Below, piece by piece: positions 10,427 to 22,840 of a DNA stretch of 64,000 nt. The first letter of the stretch is position 1. Each line of letters begins with the position of its first letter. The DNA comes from Adiantum capillus-veneris (Eukaryota > Streptophyta > Polypodiopsida > Polypodiales > Pteridaceae). The position numbers and the translations under genes are program-made. The notes below the pieces were generated by a model that saw only the letters and a list, made by a program, of their open reading frames with translations, was not told the DNA's origin and made no database searches. Where the stretch lies: positions 1,210,358 to 1,274,357 of the forward strand of contig CM043959.1 in assembly GCA_014529385.2 (NCBI GenBank), given 5' to 3'.

Positions 10427-12700
10427 GTGGACCTTCCAAACTTGCAGTTGATAAAGACCAATTTTGTTGAGGGAGTCTGGATAAGAGATAATGAGAGTGA
10501 AGGTCTATATAGATACATTGACGACAGTGATATCGATCTTTATAGATGCTCAGAGCCAGACCCAGACCCAGAAGAGCTCACAGATTACAAGCACTTTTAT
10601 ATCTATACATATGAAGTCGACTCTTAATGGAAATCTATAGTTGTTGACAAGTATGGACAAGAATACAGGGTTGTAGAAAGCACAAATCCACATATTGCAT
10701 TAGAAATAGGTGGATATTTGGTCAATGAAGGACCACCTTCACCAAACACAAAAGTTCCTACGAGAATTTCAAAAAGGGAGCCACTTGGATTCCCTCCTAG
10801 AGCGATAACGAGAGATGAAATGATCACACAGATGGAAGACATGCCTTCTCAAGTGAATCTCTCCAATAGACAAATCTCCATCAGAACAACCAATCCCTTT
10901 GAAGAAAACCAATATACAATCAAGTATCAATCGGACCAGACAAGGAGAGTGAAAATGTCAATCTATCCACCAATGAAACCTGTTGTGAAACACTCATGAA
11001 GATATGAACTAGAAGACGAAATCAAAGAAGAACCTAGGCATAATAAAAGGCTTGAAGCGAAAGAAGGATTGGGAGAGTCTATGGTTAAACTTGTAGACAC
11101 TCAAAGAGTTAGACTGTCTCAAGTCCACAAATGGATGAACAGAAAATAAAGATCCGAGAGATAACCTAGCGGCTTTCAAAAGAGTAATTAGAGCAGAGGA
11201 AGTTTTGGATTTTACAACACAATTTGTGGGATTTGGGCTGACTCTAGAAGACGACATGCCTACATAGTTTGACTCAGTGTAAAGACGCAATTTTGAGACT
11301 CTAGACGAGCTGTTTGAAGAATTCATCGAAGAATTCTGGCAAAAAGACAAAACTCTCAATACGATCTCACAAATTCACAGATGTAAGCAGAAAGAGGGTG
11401 AATGAGTACGCAAGGTGGCATTACGGCTCAAGAGATATGTCAAGTTCTATCTGAGAGCGGAACTATCTATGCATTCACAACTGATGCTACTCTTTATCCA
11501 AGGAATGAGACATGCAAGTCTTCAAAAGGATCTGCATATGATAAGGAGCATGATTCTAAATGAATTGATCAAAGAAGCACTTTATATGGTGGATAATTGT
11601 GAGGAATATAAAGAAAAGGATTGTAAGAGTCAAGAGAGTGATACATCCACTCAGGACAACGATTCACAAATGCTGAGTCCATTGCAAAACCAATGGCACC
11701 TATCGATCAAGAAAAGTTTGTCGGCAAAATGGTCAAGAGGTTAACTCCTCTTGTAAAGTCTGAATCACGAGAGCTCAAGTGGTACAAAATTGAGGGGAAA
11801 TGGACAAACCATACGAGGGGAGAATCTAATATAGCATGGAATATACTAGGGAGAGGTATATACAACCTATTCCAGTAGCACCTACTCCACTTAGATACTT
11901 TACGGGGAATGCGCCAAGTCTAGTAAGAGTTTCAAGGCCACAACCTATCTTAGGACAATAACCTCCACTGCTAGGTGCTAGAATTCTTGTAGACATGAGA
12001 TACATAACAATGATGGAAGCATCTAATAAACAAGTGCTAATACCAACTACAATTTATTATAACAAGCAAAGCGAATAATGCCCTTCAAAGCAACAAAAGA
12101 TGAGAGAAACTCATGGAGTGGTGAGGTTGGTACAACCTCCACCTCTTGCGTTTAGACATAAAGAAAGAAGGTATGAGATGGATGAAAGGACATTGCATTT
12201 CATTGTGAATAGCGGCTTAGCTAGGTCAGAGCCTATTTATAGTCAAGAGGAAAGTCAAGAAGAAGCTCCTCAACCAGAGACAGATTGTCACAAAAGCCGT
12301 GGCAACCACTTGGTCAAACAATGTCCTTAGACGGAGATCACTCAAGTTAATGCCTATTGTCTTGACTGTGACATCATTCACTTGATCCTCGAGTGTCTAA
12401 GAAACCCAAAACGAGTCATAAAGGTCACAACAAATGTCTTAGGAATCATTCAACTACCCAGTAGCTCAGAAAACAAAAATGTCATACCAGTTCAAGTAGT
12501 TACAAGAGTGCAAGCTCAAAAGGAAGCTAATGAGAACCCAGAGATAGAGAAAACGGAAACTGACATGAGTCGAGAGATGGGCAAACCAAAGACCAATGCA
12601 ACTAGTAAAAAAACCAAGAGCAAAAGGAATTATTGGAAAGCTAGAAAGGTTAGGATGAAAGCACGTAGGGAACGAGAGTAGAAACTGAGGATCTTACCCA
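10427..12700 (+). pseudogene. Ty3/gypsy-like Gag relic (element A)
   Basis: Consecutive plus-strand fragments give an acidic N-terminal stretch (near 10,430-10,625) and a proline-rich linker (10,680-11,000). A capsid-like part follows, with LRLKRYVKFYLRAELSMHSQ and NELIKEALYMVDNCEEY (11,415-11,620). The latter aligns by eye with FEQVMKEALYLVENC-like sequence in element B at 49,040. A Lys/Arg-rich region at 12,380-12,680 contains QVVTRVQAQKEA, which matches 'ITRAQAQEA' of element B at 55,340. Cys/His pairs near 12,285-12,395 may be a decayed zinc knuckle. Stops and frameshifts occur every 100-300 bp. The match to element B supports a Ty3/gypsy Gag. Confidence 0.7.
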
Positions 12701-12949
12701 AGCTAAATAGAAGATAAGACAACACGAGGATATGTTCGCACCTTCTCTTACAGAGACCTCTCAACGTCCAGAAGAACCATCCATGGAGGAGAAACTGGGA
12801 ATTGCTAGTTCAGGAGGATTAGTCTTAGTAGAAAAAGTCAACTAATCCTTAGGCTCCCTCTTAAAATCCTATGATACATGAGTTAAAAACAAACAAACCC
12901 AAGAACAGACGTGGATGACATATCCATATGTGGAACTAAAAAATCACAT

Positions 12950-14310
12950 GCTTGAATGTGCAAAAAAATGATTCAAATAGCCGAAGCTTTGCTAGAACCA
13001 CCAATTGGAAAACCTGAGGATGTGATTCTTGTCCCACATACACCAGTAATCCCACCAAACCAAGAACAAAAAGAGTCAATCATCGATTCAAAAGGGATAA
13101 TAGATATTCTATCTACCCCAGTCACCTATATGATAATGTTAGCCGAGTTGCTTAGAATAAGACCAAACATGTGTACTATTGTGGAAAACATACCTAGATA
13201 AATTTGGCATAAAAAACCCAATGACTCAAATTGAGGAAGGGATCAAAGAGCTTGAAATGCCTCGAGAAAACTAGTAGTGAGGGCTACAAGGTTGAAACTA
13301 TTGCAACAAAAGAGATCTTGAAACAATGGGAAAAACTAGCACTGAGGGCTACCAAGTTGAAACTGCAACTTGTAGACGAACACATGGAAAAGCCCATAAG
13401 ACTGCTAGAAAAAGTAGTTGTTACTTCTTGTGGCATTGAATATGAGCATACCTTTGCTATTGTTGTTTTTGACAAGAAGAACAATTACAACATAATATTG
13501 GGAAGACCATTCATGCGGCAATTGAAAATGGTCCAAGATTGGGTTTATGACCATATCTACCCGAGACACATGGAAACCACGACAAGGATAAACTTGAAGG
13601 ACCATAGTTACAAGGACGTGAACCGAACCCCTGTCGAGGAATTTGATTTTTCTATGATAGTTGGATCAAAACTTCCAGCATGGTTGGGTAAGCCTAATGA
13701 GCTGTGGATGTGTGGAGCTTCATAATGCGGAAGCTTAAAGCAGCATCAATGTATCCTAGAAAGGGAAATCGAAGATAAGGATTATATCCTATAATTATTT
13801 CCTAAAGAATCATTAGAGACACTAGAATGGGAACACATCTTAGCTACTCTGGATGTGTGTGCCATTCAAGAAGATCCAACAACAAAGTTTTGTGATGAAA
13901 ATGATTTTGATGTCGTTCCTTACTTTGCATTGAATGTGATCCAGAAAAATAAAGAGAACCATGTATCAACAAGTTCTTGAGACAAAGAGACAACAAAGGA
14001 ATGTGACAAATCAAAAGACAAAGAAGAAGATGATTTCTATGACTCCGTAGAACACTTGGAGCTTCAAGAAGAGATCGATCCCAACAAATCAGCAGGTGAC
14101 ACAGACGACACTTTAACTAATGCATGGTTTTATGATTATTTAGATCAAAGGCCCAAGAACCAATGTCACCGCTACAAGAATAAAGTGTATCAAAAGTGGA
14201 TTCCAAAGTCCCCGATGGTGAAGCAACCGCAACAAGCAACCTCATACGCAGCTCCTATACAGGAAGAAAAGACTCAACTAAGAAAAACACGACCATTTCA
14301 ATAGGTTAAG
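12950..14310 (+). pseudogene. Retropepsin-like and linker region, RT missing (element A)
   Basis: From 13,231 the frame contains IATKEILKQWEK, LQLVDEHMEKPIRLLEK, VVTSCGIEYEHTFAIVVFD and IILGRPFMRQLKMVQDW (13,300-13,545). These are the flap and C-terminal parts of a gypsy aspartic protease. NRTPVEEF and LPAWLGKPNELWMCGAS follow (to 13,725), then more linker at 14,056-14,304. The catalytic D-S-G-A that should precede IATKE is absent. In its place a 67-bp segment is duplicated ('ctagtagtgagggctac' at 13,271 and 'ctagcactgagggctac' at 13,338). No reverse transcriptase, RNase H or integrase follows before the LTR-like sequence at 15,812, so this copy is a deletion derivative or non-autonomous form. 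Confidence 0.75.
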
Positions 14311-15799
14311 AATGCTCTAATCAATTGGCTATAAAATCCCTTCTAGAAACAGCAATCAAAGAGCAAACAGATAATAACTTTCCATAACTAGCCAACCACA
14401 AAGGAAAAGTACCAAAATTCAACCTTGCTGAGGATAGTAGCAACAGTGATGATTCTTATGACATCCCCGACTAGGAACCTAGGTCATGACTATCACTAAC
14501 AGCTTCTGTAACAATCAAGGAAGGCCAAAGCAAAGAACAACAAGTCAGAGCCAAAAATTTCAACAAATGTGGATAACAAAGAGCCAACTCGGCCAAAAGT
14601 AGGTATGGATCAAGAAGATGAAGATCTCTGATGAAAAATCACAAGATCCAACACCAAAAGAAAATTAATCAAAATATGCATGAACATCTAAGAAAATCAC
14701 AAAGTAGCAAGCTTTTTCAAATGAGATTTGGGTTCCAAATAAGTTGATTCAAGCAAAAAGAGGTCAAGAGTTTATTTGGATTCCAAAACGATTAAAGTAT
14801 TATTAGCTCCCAAAGTTTGAATCGCGTCCCCAACCAAGCATACAAGGGTTGAAGCAAAGACCACTGCTGACTCACACAAAGACAAGGCGGATCCCAAAGA
14901 AGTCTCTTCAAACACAAACAAAGCACAAACATTTCCAAATGAGCATCATCAATACAATAGCAAGTAATCACAAAGAAGTGGGTCCAAAAGGAAACCAATA
15001 AACTGTCACTACACCACCGTGTGAATTCTTTCAAGCCAAATTTTGGTCATCAATATTGGTTCTACATGTTTAGAGGATGCTCAAGGTATAATTCATTTCA
15101 AGTTTGGTAGCCATAAGATGCCAAAGATGCCCATCAGTCCTTTTCAAGACTGAAATCCAAAAAGTTACCTTAGAAATCCAAATACAAGTCTAAATCAAGC
15201 CAAACTTTGTTAGTAGGCTATGAATAGAGAATACACGCTACAAGTAAAAAGGGAAAAGAAAGATAGAAGTCTAACTCCTAGCCTAGAGATGTATTTTTTT
15301 AAAAAATCTGAAGCCATGATAGCCATCTACATACCCTGTACATCATGTATATGAGTTTTGGGAACAAATGGACAATGATAGCTCATAGATAGTCATCTAT
15401 CATGAATGATGTCGGATAAGGTCCTTTTGAAGCAAGTTACTAACTTGGGGAAATAATTGGGGTTTGTCAGGCTTTCATTAAGTCATGTGTCAAGTGGGAG
15501 CAATATAATTATCTACATAGCACACAAAAGCTAACCGTGGCAAATGCAACTTTGATCACATTGATGCACGAACAAAGAAGTCCCCAATGAAGAAGAGTGG
15601 ACACAAAAGGTAGACAATTAAACACTTAAAGTCTTAAGTCATTCTTGAAGCACTGGACATAAATTTTATTTCTAGTAAGGAATCTAAAGAGGCATCCAAA
15701 CGACAATGTGCAAGCAGTGGAACAAAAAGAAAAGCAAAAACGACAACAAAGACTGCACCGACATTGACAATCAGGTAATGTCAAGGACGACATGAATTC
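14311..15799 (+). other. Non-coding remainder of element A
   Basis: AT-rich, with short phrases of the same style as the rest of the internal region ('caaagaagatgaagatctc'). No reading frame could be tied to pol. A short imperfect inverted repeat occurs at 15,375-15,415. Confidence 0.5.
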
Positions 15800-15811
15800 G
15801 GAGGGGGTGAG
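15800..15811 (+). other. Polypurine tract candidate (element A)
   Basis: GGAGGGGGTGAG immediately precedes TGTTGACCC, the expected arrangement of a plus-strand primer next to a 3' LTR beginning TG. Confidence 0.7.
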
Positions 15812-16106
15812 TGTTGACCCATAGGTCAACAGTATGGCAAAACTCTATTTCCATACCAAAGTCTTATTTTGAGAGCTAAGAAATGATATGGATTATGGTT
15901 AAAAACATCATTTGTAATGAGTAGCTATTCTAGTTGCAGAAGCCGAGGTGCAACGACACTTCCAGATTGTAAATACAAAGTCATTTGACCCATTTAACTC
16001 TATTTTAGGTTTAACCTATGATAGCCTTAGTATATAAGGTACCTAGGTCATTTTGTAAAGAGAACTTTATCATAATCAAGTTTTTGAGCTGCCGTTGAAT
16101 GTGTGT
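15812..16106 (+). other. LTR-like sequence (element A 3' side)
   Basis: Starts TGTTGACCCATAGGTCAAC with a short inverted repeat. A TATA-like 'agtatataaggtacc' at 16,028-16,042 is followed by 'ttttgtaaag'. The segment 'cacttcctactc...catcacattg', seen here just downstream and again at 47,605-47,635, links it to the LTR-like sequence of family D. The 3' limit is obscured by the adjacent tandem duplication. Confidence 0.6.
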
Positions 16107-16416
16107 GAGAGAGAAAGAGAGAGAGCGTGAGCTTCATCCTGGCACTACTTCCTACTCTCTCATCACATTGGAGATCCAACTGCACCATTATGATAGGCTC
16201 TGAGAGAGCTACACAAAAATTCCAAGCATTCCATGCAAAACAGAGCCGTAAGTGTATCAAATGATGTCTATTTTTTGTGTGCAAGTAGTTGTTAGAATTG
16301 TGTGGCGACATAAGCTACGTAGAGGTACTCATAGATTTCAGTTTCAAACACTTCCAAAATTATGCTTTGTCTTCATACACATTTTTTGCAGATGGGTTTG
16401 GAGTGAGGATTTTTGA

Positions 16417-16506
<90 letters not shown>

Positions 16507-16830
16507 ATGAGCTTCATCCTGGAACTACTTCCAAACTCGCTCATCACATTGGAGATCCAACTACACCATTGTGATAGGCTCGGAGAGAGCGACACAACAA
16601 TGGCAAGCATTCCATGCAAAATAGAGCATGCGTACTAACGCATCTGTGAGCTATTTGTGGTTGTAAGTGTATCAAATGATGTTTGTTTTTTGTGTGCAAG
16701 TAGTTGTTAGAATCGGCGACATAAGCTACACAAAGGTACTCATAGATTTCAGTTTCGAAACTTCCAAAATTATGCTCTGTCTTCATACGCATTTTTTGCA
16801 GATGGGTTTGGAGTGAGGATTTTTGATTGT
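16107..16830. repeat. Tandem duplication, period 380 bp, with a GA array between copies
   Basis: Copy 1 (16,107-16,420) and copy 2 (16,504-16,830) both run from 'gtgagcttcatcctgg' or its 'atgagcttcatcctgg' variant to 'gggtttggagtgaggatttttga'. The GA array at 16,421-16,506 lies between them. Copy 2 has a short extra segment near 16,625-16,660. Confidence 0.9.
16421..16506. repeat. (GA)n microsatellite
   Basis: 86 bp of pure GA. Confidence 0.97.
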
Positions 16831-17125
16831 AGAGGCTTTGGGGCAGGTGTATCCTAGTGAGGGGATGGTGTTCCTTAATAAGTTTCATAGAATTCTGGTA
16901 CAATTTGACGAGTTTCTTTTTGTTTGTATGTGTGGGCTAGGCGGTGTAGTTGAGAGCAGTGAGATTCTGATTTTGGCTTAGTTGGACTCCCAGAGTGTTG
17001 TATGTGTGGGATGGTTTCATCATGACAAGCTACATATATTGCCTTCGTGCATCTATGATGTCATCCATGTCCTCAATTGACATTATGTTGATCTAGGTAG
17101 TGTTGCATGCACTTTATAGGTGGTG
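16831..17125. other. No recognisable feature
   Basis: Unique-looking sequence between the tandem duplication and the satellite. No coding signal. Confidence 0.5.
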
Positions 17126-17129
17126 TGAT

Positions 17130-18375
17130 TCGCTCCCGCAACACATACCCAATATGCTAACTAGCGTAGAGAGTGTGCCGACCACCATACCCAAAATTAT
17201 AACTTGCATACAAGCTATGTTAGCAAGTAAACCTAGTATGCTAACTAGAATTTTTGAATGATCACTAGCATACAAAGTGTGTAAGCCTGCATACCAAATA
17301 TGCTAACTAGCATACCGGGTATGCTAGTTAGCATACTTGGTATGTACTAGGTATGCTAACTAGCATACCCAATATGCTAACTAGCATAGACAATGTTGCA
17401 ACCAGCATACCTAGAATGATAACTAGCATACGAGGTATGTTAACAAGCATACCCAGTATGCTAGTGAGCATCTTTGAATGATCACTAGCACACATACCCA
17501 ATATGATAACTAGCATATTGAGTATGCTAATTAGCATAGACAATGCTCCGACCAGCATATTGAGAATGCTAACTAGCATACCAAGTATATTAACAAGTGT
17601 ATCGAGTATGCTAGTTAGCATCTTTGAATGATCACAAAGTGTGTTAGCTTGCATAACCAATATGCTAACTAGCATACTCGGTATGCTAAGTAGCATAGAC
17701 AATGTTCTCACCAACAAACTTAGAATGCTAATAACTAGCATAACAGGTATGTTAACAAGCATACTCAATATGCTAGTGAGCATCTTTGATTGATCAATAG
17801 CATACTAAGTGTGTTAGCTTGCTTACCCAGTATACTTATGAGCGTGCTGAGTATGCTAACTAGCATACTCAGTATGCTAGTGAGAATATTTGAATGATCA
17901 ATCACATACAAAGTGTGTTAGATTGTATACCCAATATGCTAACTAGCATACATGGTATGCTAGTTAGCATTGTATTGGGTATGCTAACTAGCATACCCAG
18001 TATGCTAAATAACATAGACAATGTTCCAACTAGCATACCCAAAATGCTATCTAGCATGCTAGATATGTTAACAAGCATACCCAGTATGCTAGAGAGCATC
18101 TTTGAATGATCACTAGCATACAAAGTGTGTTATCTTGCATACCCACTATGCTCACTAGCATACCTGGTATGGTAGCTAGCATAGATTGTTTTGGCAAGCA
18201 TACCCAGAATGCCTACTAGCATACCACGTATGTTAACAAGCATACCCATTATTCTAGTGAGAATCTTTTTATGATCTCTACCATACAAAGTGTGTTAGCT
18301 TGCATACCTAATATGATAATGAGCATACTGGGTATGCTAACTAGCATATTCAATATGCTAACTAGCATAGGCCAA
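17130..18375. repeat. TATGCTAACTAGCATA satellite with higher-order structure
   Basis: About 1.25 kb of short units around AGCATACCCAGTATGCT, itself a dyad (AGCATAC / GTATGCT), separated by AACTAGC. A longer spacer phrase, 'catctttgaatgatcac' plus 'acaaagtgtgttagcttgcat', recurs in variants near 17,250, 17,470, 17,610, 17,785, 17,886, 18,098 and 18,262. This gives an irregular higher-order period of about 100-215 bp. The repeat keeps frames open on both strands, giving Met-Leu-Ser-Ile rich translations that I regard as artefacts. Confidence 0.93.
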
Positions 18376-19060
18376 AATTCAATTGGCTTGATCACCATCC
18401 AAAAGGTGCACAAGGTGTTTTATGTAGCTTTTCCTCCCCATTCTCTTCCAACAAACATCCTAAGTTGTTGGGGGAAACGCGAGTCTCCTCTTTCCAAAAT
18501 GTGTAGATGAATTCCTTAATTTCAACTGTGATAGGGCTATGACGGTGTTGCTTGTGACATGCAACCAATGAGAACAATCCACCATTGATATCATGCTTCA
18601 TCCGTGATTTTGCCTTGTAAAAGGGGCGACGACCGTCTTTGAGGACCCTTGAGATTTTTGCAATAGGCATGTTATCCTATACATTCAACATCTTTTGCAA
18701 TGCTGCATTCTTAAAAAACAACTCCTCATTAGAACCTAGCTGCTTGATAGTAGCCAATGTGTTGCAACATTGGAGACGATTGAGCTATGTACATCAACCT
18801 CCTCCACTGAAGAATGATCATGGATTGCTTGAAAAACAAGATATTCAGCAACTAGATTCTAGATTTCTCGTTTCACTTCTGTACCAAAACCTTTAGCCCT
18901 CCTCTTGAAAGCTATCACAATCTTGGAGGAGATTTTCTTTTTCTCCTCATCATTGAGGGCATGATGTTCTCGCTCACCCTACATCTGTTTATGCTCCCTC
19001 TGTTTCCTCTTTCTTTCTCTCATATTTCCAGATCATAAAAAGAGATGATCTTGGGAGTTG
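18365..19060 (-). pseudogene. DDE-type transposase relic, N-terminal part
   Basis: The minus strand reads a basic ERKRKQREHKQM-like start (19,010-18,970). ALQKMLNV and ISRVLKDGRRPFYKAKSR (18,600-18,720) follow, then FIYTFWKEETRVSPN (18,475-18,520) and, in a shifted frame, DVCWKRMGRKSYIKHLVHLL (18,405-18,465). The 'FW..ETRVSPN / R..GRK...KH' pattern resembles the N-terminal half of a eukaryotic TE protein. Its catalytic half carries the 'WSDG ... HGKG..DGVGA' signature that I see separately at 36,660-36,860. This link is from memory of the family and should be checked. Stops and a frameshift make it a relic. It ends at the satellite. Confidence 0.55.
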
Positions 19061-19327
19061 TGATTCATCATATGTAATGGCTTCCTTATGCAAGTTTCAC
19101 TTGAGGACTACAAACATACATAAAACATTGATTATTTGAAATCACTTAAATTTCATATATGCCTACATCATAAGTTAGCATTGGAAACTTACTTACCACC
19201 ATTGAACACGTTGTCTGCATATCCAACATTGGGGCTAGTGAAAATATTTTTCTCTGGTTCTCCATAGTTCTATGAAGATGGGAGAAGAAGGGAAAAAATA
19301 GATAGGAGGGCAGAAATTTCTATGAAG

Positions 19328-19328
<1 letters not shown>

Positions 19329-19408
<80 letters not shown>
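19329..19408. repeat. (TG)n(GA)n compound microsatellite
   Basis: TG repeat to about 19,357 followed directly by GA repeat. Confidence 0.95.
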
Positions 19409-19410
<2 letters not shown>

Positions 19411-19801
19411 TCCATGACCCCACAAAGTTTAGTAACAAAAAAAGGCCTCATTTGAGTGGATATAATTGTTTATGGACATTTTAATTTGAAAATGGACATT
19501 GTCTTGGGTTTTCAACATATGCTAACAAGCACTACTACCTACCATTGTCCCGAACAACATTTTTAGACACACATTAACATGCTTCACCCAAAGGCGTTAT
19601 GCCTTTACCTGTGTCCGATCAGCCGCCCACTGTGTGTACATACACTAATATTATTCACTATATACCAAAGAATAAGGGACTCTTCAAATTCTAAAGGTTG
19701 GCTCCACCCACACATCCATGCACACTCTTGCTTCTCCCCTTCCCGGCATGCACCGCAATGTACCATGCACATACACATACACACCACATCACACTTTCAA
19801 A
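19409..19801. other. Possible LTR of a copia-like relic
   Basis: No coding signal. It ends in a CA-rich stretch immediately before a degenerate primer binding site, which is why it could be an LTR. No second copy is visible. Confidence 0.35.
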
Positions 19802-19813
19802 TGGTATTAGAGC
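19802..19813 (+). other. Degenerate tRNA-iMet primer binding site
   Basis: TGGTATTAGAGC differs from the canonical TGGTATCAGAGC by one C-to-T change. It could prime the copia relic whose Gag zinc knuckle appears at 22,060-22,460. Confidence 0.55.
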
Positions 19814-20154
19814 AGCATTGGTAGATCACCCCCGCAATGCCACAGACCGCCTTGCGGGGGTGAGAATCTTGGCTATGGCGGTGGCCAAGGGAGCTTGAGG
19901 ATCGAGCCTACTGGCTTGGAACCAACAAGGAGAAGGTGCATCATAGGAAACCCGATAGATCTTGGCTTCCTTGACGTGTGCAACCCCTCTTGCTTCGAAT
20001 CTTAGCAAGAATTAGACGTCTAGGAAAAATGTGTGAGCCGGCTTGGTAATTGATCCTTAGCATCAAGGAGAGAAAGCAACATTCAAATTTTCTTGGGTAG
20101 TTTGATGAGCATCACCACTTGAACATTGTAGAGCTATTATGTGGTTGTGTGTGA

Positions 20155-20187
<33 letters not shown>

Positions 20188-21940
20188 TACACGGACGAGC
20201 AAGCAAATCAAAGCTTGCAAGTAGCAGTGCTAGATTCTTAGAAGCTTACGGGTATGAATTGAGAGCAACATGGCAATTGGAATTGGGGTTTGCATAAGGG
20301 AATCAACCAAGAAGCTTGGGGAGAATGGGCAGTTCAAAGTCTAGGGCATCGACTAACCTAGAGCGGAATCTGCATAAATGGTGCAAAATGAGTTTGCACA
20401 GCAAAGCTAGCAGGAAATCAGGCAATGTTGTCGTTCTTGAAGTTGGGTATCTTGGGGGAGTGTGTGTGTGTGCGCGCACACACTCACACACACTTACACA
20501 CACAAAATCGGTGCAGCAATGAGCAATCAAAAGTAACGAGGAAAAATTCAAAGCAATTGGGCGCACGCGCAGTGCAGCGCGCATGCACACACACACACTA
20601 GCTTCAGGCACACATGAGCAACAATGTGCATTAGATAGCAAAGAGAAGCACCAAGAGATTGTATCAAAGAATTAAAATTGATCTAATCTTTAATTCCCTA
20701 AGAGTGTGTACACACACACACACACACACACACATTGCCATTGAATCAAGGCATCAAGCACGCAACAAAAGAGACTTGGGTAACAAGTTGAGTCAACAGT
20801 GGTACTGAGAACTAGAGCGAGAAGTGAAGAGTGTGCATGCATATACATAGGCAATGAGTAAGCCTGGGCATTCCCCAACATTGGCTAGACATCCTCCAAT
20901 GGATGTCTCTTCTAGATATCATATTTTGGCTTGTCTTTTGGCAAAATTGAAGTGGATTAGCTCCGAAGATTAGCTTCTCAACATTGGCTTTTAATGGTTT
21001 TCTTCTTGGTGGCTTTGGCATCGGTTTTGACACTGCCTTGGCAATTCGGCTGGTGCACTTCCATTTGATGGCAGAAGGTGACATCGAGCATTTTCCTTGG
21101 CTTTGACATAGTGAGAGAAAGAGAGAGAACTTCGGTTCTCCTCTAGCATAGCCTTGCCATCGGCTCCCTTTCCACGCTCATTTTGGAGTGGTTTTGGGAC
21201 AGACATCCTTGGCACCTCGGCTTTCCAACTTCAACGTACAATGAGATAGACCGAGTGAGAGCAGCATCGGCTCTCCTCTAGTCCTCATTGGGAGAGTGGC
21301 TCGGCTCCACAATGTCTCCTCAACAAACTCTCTCGGTCTCCATTTGACAATGTTTTGGCTTTGACGGTTCTCCAATTTTCAATTTTGGCCACACACTTTA
21401 GATGCATAGTCGCTCCAACGGACCATCCCGGAGAAAATTTCTCATGAGCATGCTCCGTTCTTGGATGACTTTTATGACCACAGGTGGTTGGTTGTGCTTT
21501 GTGTCTGGTTTTTGGTCGACAGGCTTTTAGATCGATGAGGTAATGTGCCTGTTTTCTAGTGGTTTTCTCACAGGTTCCATATTCCTTCCATTGTAGATTA
21601 TGTGGCACAGATAGTGCTCATGTTTCACTATGCGGGGCATTCCAAAGAGTGGTTCTAGCATGGTTTTGTGTAGTTTCATGCTATGTATGCATATGTGGAT
21701 ACAACTTGAGCTAGGTATATCTCGTAGGTAGCACATTCACAAGTTTACAATATTCTTAGAAAAGTGCAATTCTCCGTAGCACCCGGACTCATTCAGGATT
21801 GAGATGTTTTGCCAGGATTTTGGTAGTTCGTGTATACAATTCATGGATATGTGTAATGAGACACTATTTGTTTTTGTGCAATTTTGGTGGGATTTTTTGA
21901 GTTTTTACTCACTTTATAGGGAAGACTCTACCACTTTTCT
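19814..21940. other. Decayed internal region of a retroelement
   Basis: No convincing protein. It holds three CA/TG microsatellites: 20,157-20,182; 20,461-20,505 with a 'gtgtgcgcgcacac' inverted core; and 20,711-20,734. The phrase 'cggctctcctctag' or 'cggttctcctctag' repeats at 21,134 and 21,272. Another weak primer-like 'gtggtactgag' lies at 20,800. Confidence 0.4.
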
Positions 21941-21942
21941 CC

Positions 21943-22520
21943 CATGATTTCTCACCATAGTTTCTTAACATCCATACTGTAGATATGTGTGACAGCTCAG
22001 AGTTGAGAGTCATGACTCGTGAGAGTTGGCGGTCTCATAGTTGTCGATATATGCGATGTTGGCATTGTGGTCACACAAGGCACATTAGGTGCCATTGTTT
22101 TGGCCGTATGAGGTAGCAACATAGATTTATGCGTGATGCAGATGAAATTTTGACACATGCTAGAGCAGTGGCTTCATATGCTAATGCGAGGTGCAGAGCA
22201 TGTGAGTGTGCGAGTGCAGTGCGGTGAGGAAGAAGAAGACACATAGGAACACAATGACATGGGTGGGGAAACTCCAAGATTTTTTTCCCATGAATTCTTG
22301 GCATCCATATGGTAGATATGTATGATAGTTCATAGTCAACAATCATTACTTGTGAGAGAAAACATTCTTGTAGTTGTTGATATACGGGATGTTGGCATTG
22401 TGGTCACACAGAGCACATTAGGCATCGTTGTTTCAGACGTATGAGTCAGCATCATAGATTTATGTGTGATACAAATAAAGCTTTGACACATGCTAGAGCG
22501 ATGGATTCATATGCCAGTGA
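21943..22520 (+). repeat. Tandem duplication (333-bp period) of a copia Gag zinc-knuckle segment
   Basis: 'ggcattgtggtcacac' occurs at 22,061 and 22,394, and 'tagatatgt(g/a)tga' at 21,980 and 22,313. Each copy encodes a CCHC knuckle: CWHCGHTRHIRCHC in the first and CWHCGHTEHIRHRC in the second. The copies have diverged noticeably, so the duplication is old. Confidence 0.85.
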
Positions 22521-22840
22521 CGATGATGTCATGTTTGCCTTTCGTGTTCCTCCTACTTATGTGTCTTCAAGAGGTGACACTTCTTCTCGTTGGTTGCTAG
22601 ATGACTATGCAGCTTTCCACATCACACCACATCGTAAGTGGTTTAGCACTTTCTCAAGTGAGAGCTTTGGTTGTGTGCACTTGACCGATGGTTCAACATT
22701 TGACATTGCAAGTGCAAGAGATGTTTGTTTGTTGTTGCCTAGTGGTGCATCATATACACTACAATATATGCGCTATGTTCCTCAGCCGAGATAGAGTTTG
22801 ATCTCACACTGAGACAATTAGAAATTAGGATCCCAATTTG
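22060..22840 (+). pseudogene. Ty1/copia Gag-protease fragment
   Basis: After the two zinc knuckles, the frame from 22,441 reads MDSYASDDDVMFAF, RWLLDDYAAFHITPHRKWFS, GCVHLTDGSTFDIA and LQYMRYVPQPR (to 22,794). This is the copia protease region, normally WLLDSGAAFHIT. Here DSG has become DDY, so the catalytic site is lost. A stop follows, and readable sequence ends near 22,840. Integrase and RT are absent. Confidence 0.78.

Noticed and set aside
8400-16860. Paired LTRs for element A
   Set aside because: The sequence before the primer site at 8,666 does not visibly match the LTR-like sequence from 15,812, so I do not claim a complete element.
17328-17783. Met-Leu-Ser-Ile-rich 151-codon frame in the satellite
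   Set aside because: The frame is open only because the repeat unit lacks stops. The opposite strand gives a similar protein.
20786-20812. Second primer binding site ('gtggtactgagaactagagc')
   Set aside because: Too many differences from the tRNA-iMet complement, and no LTR end next to it.
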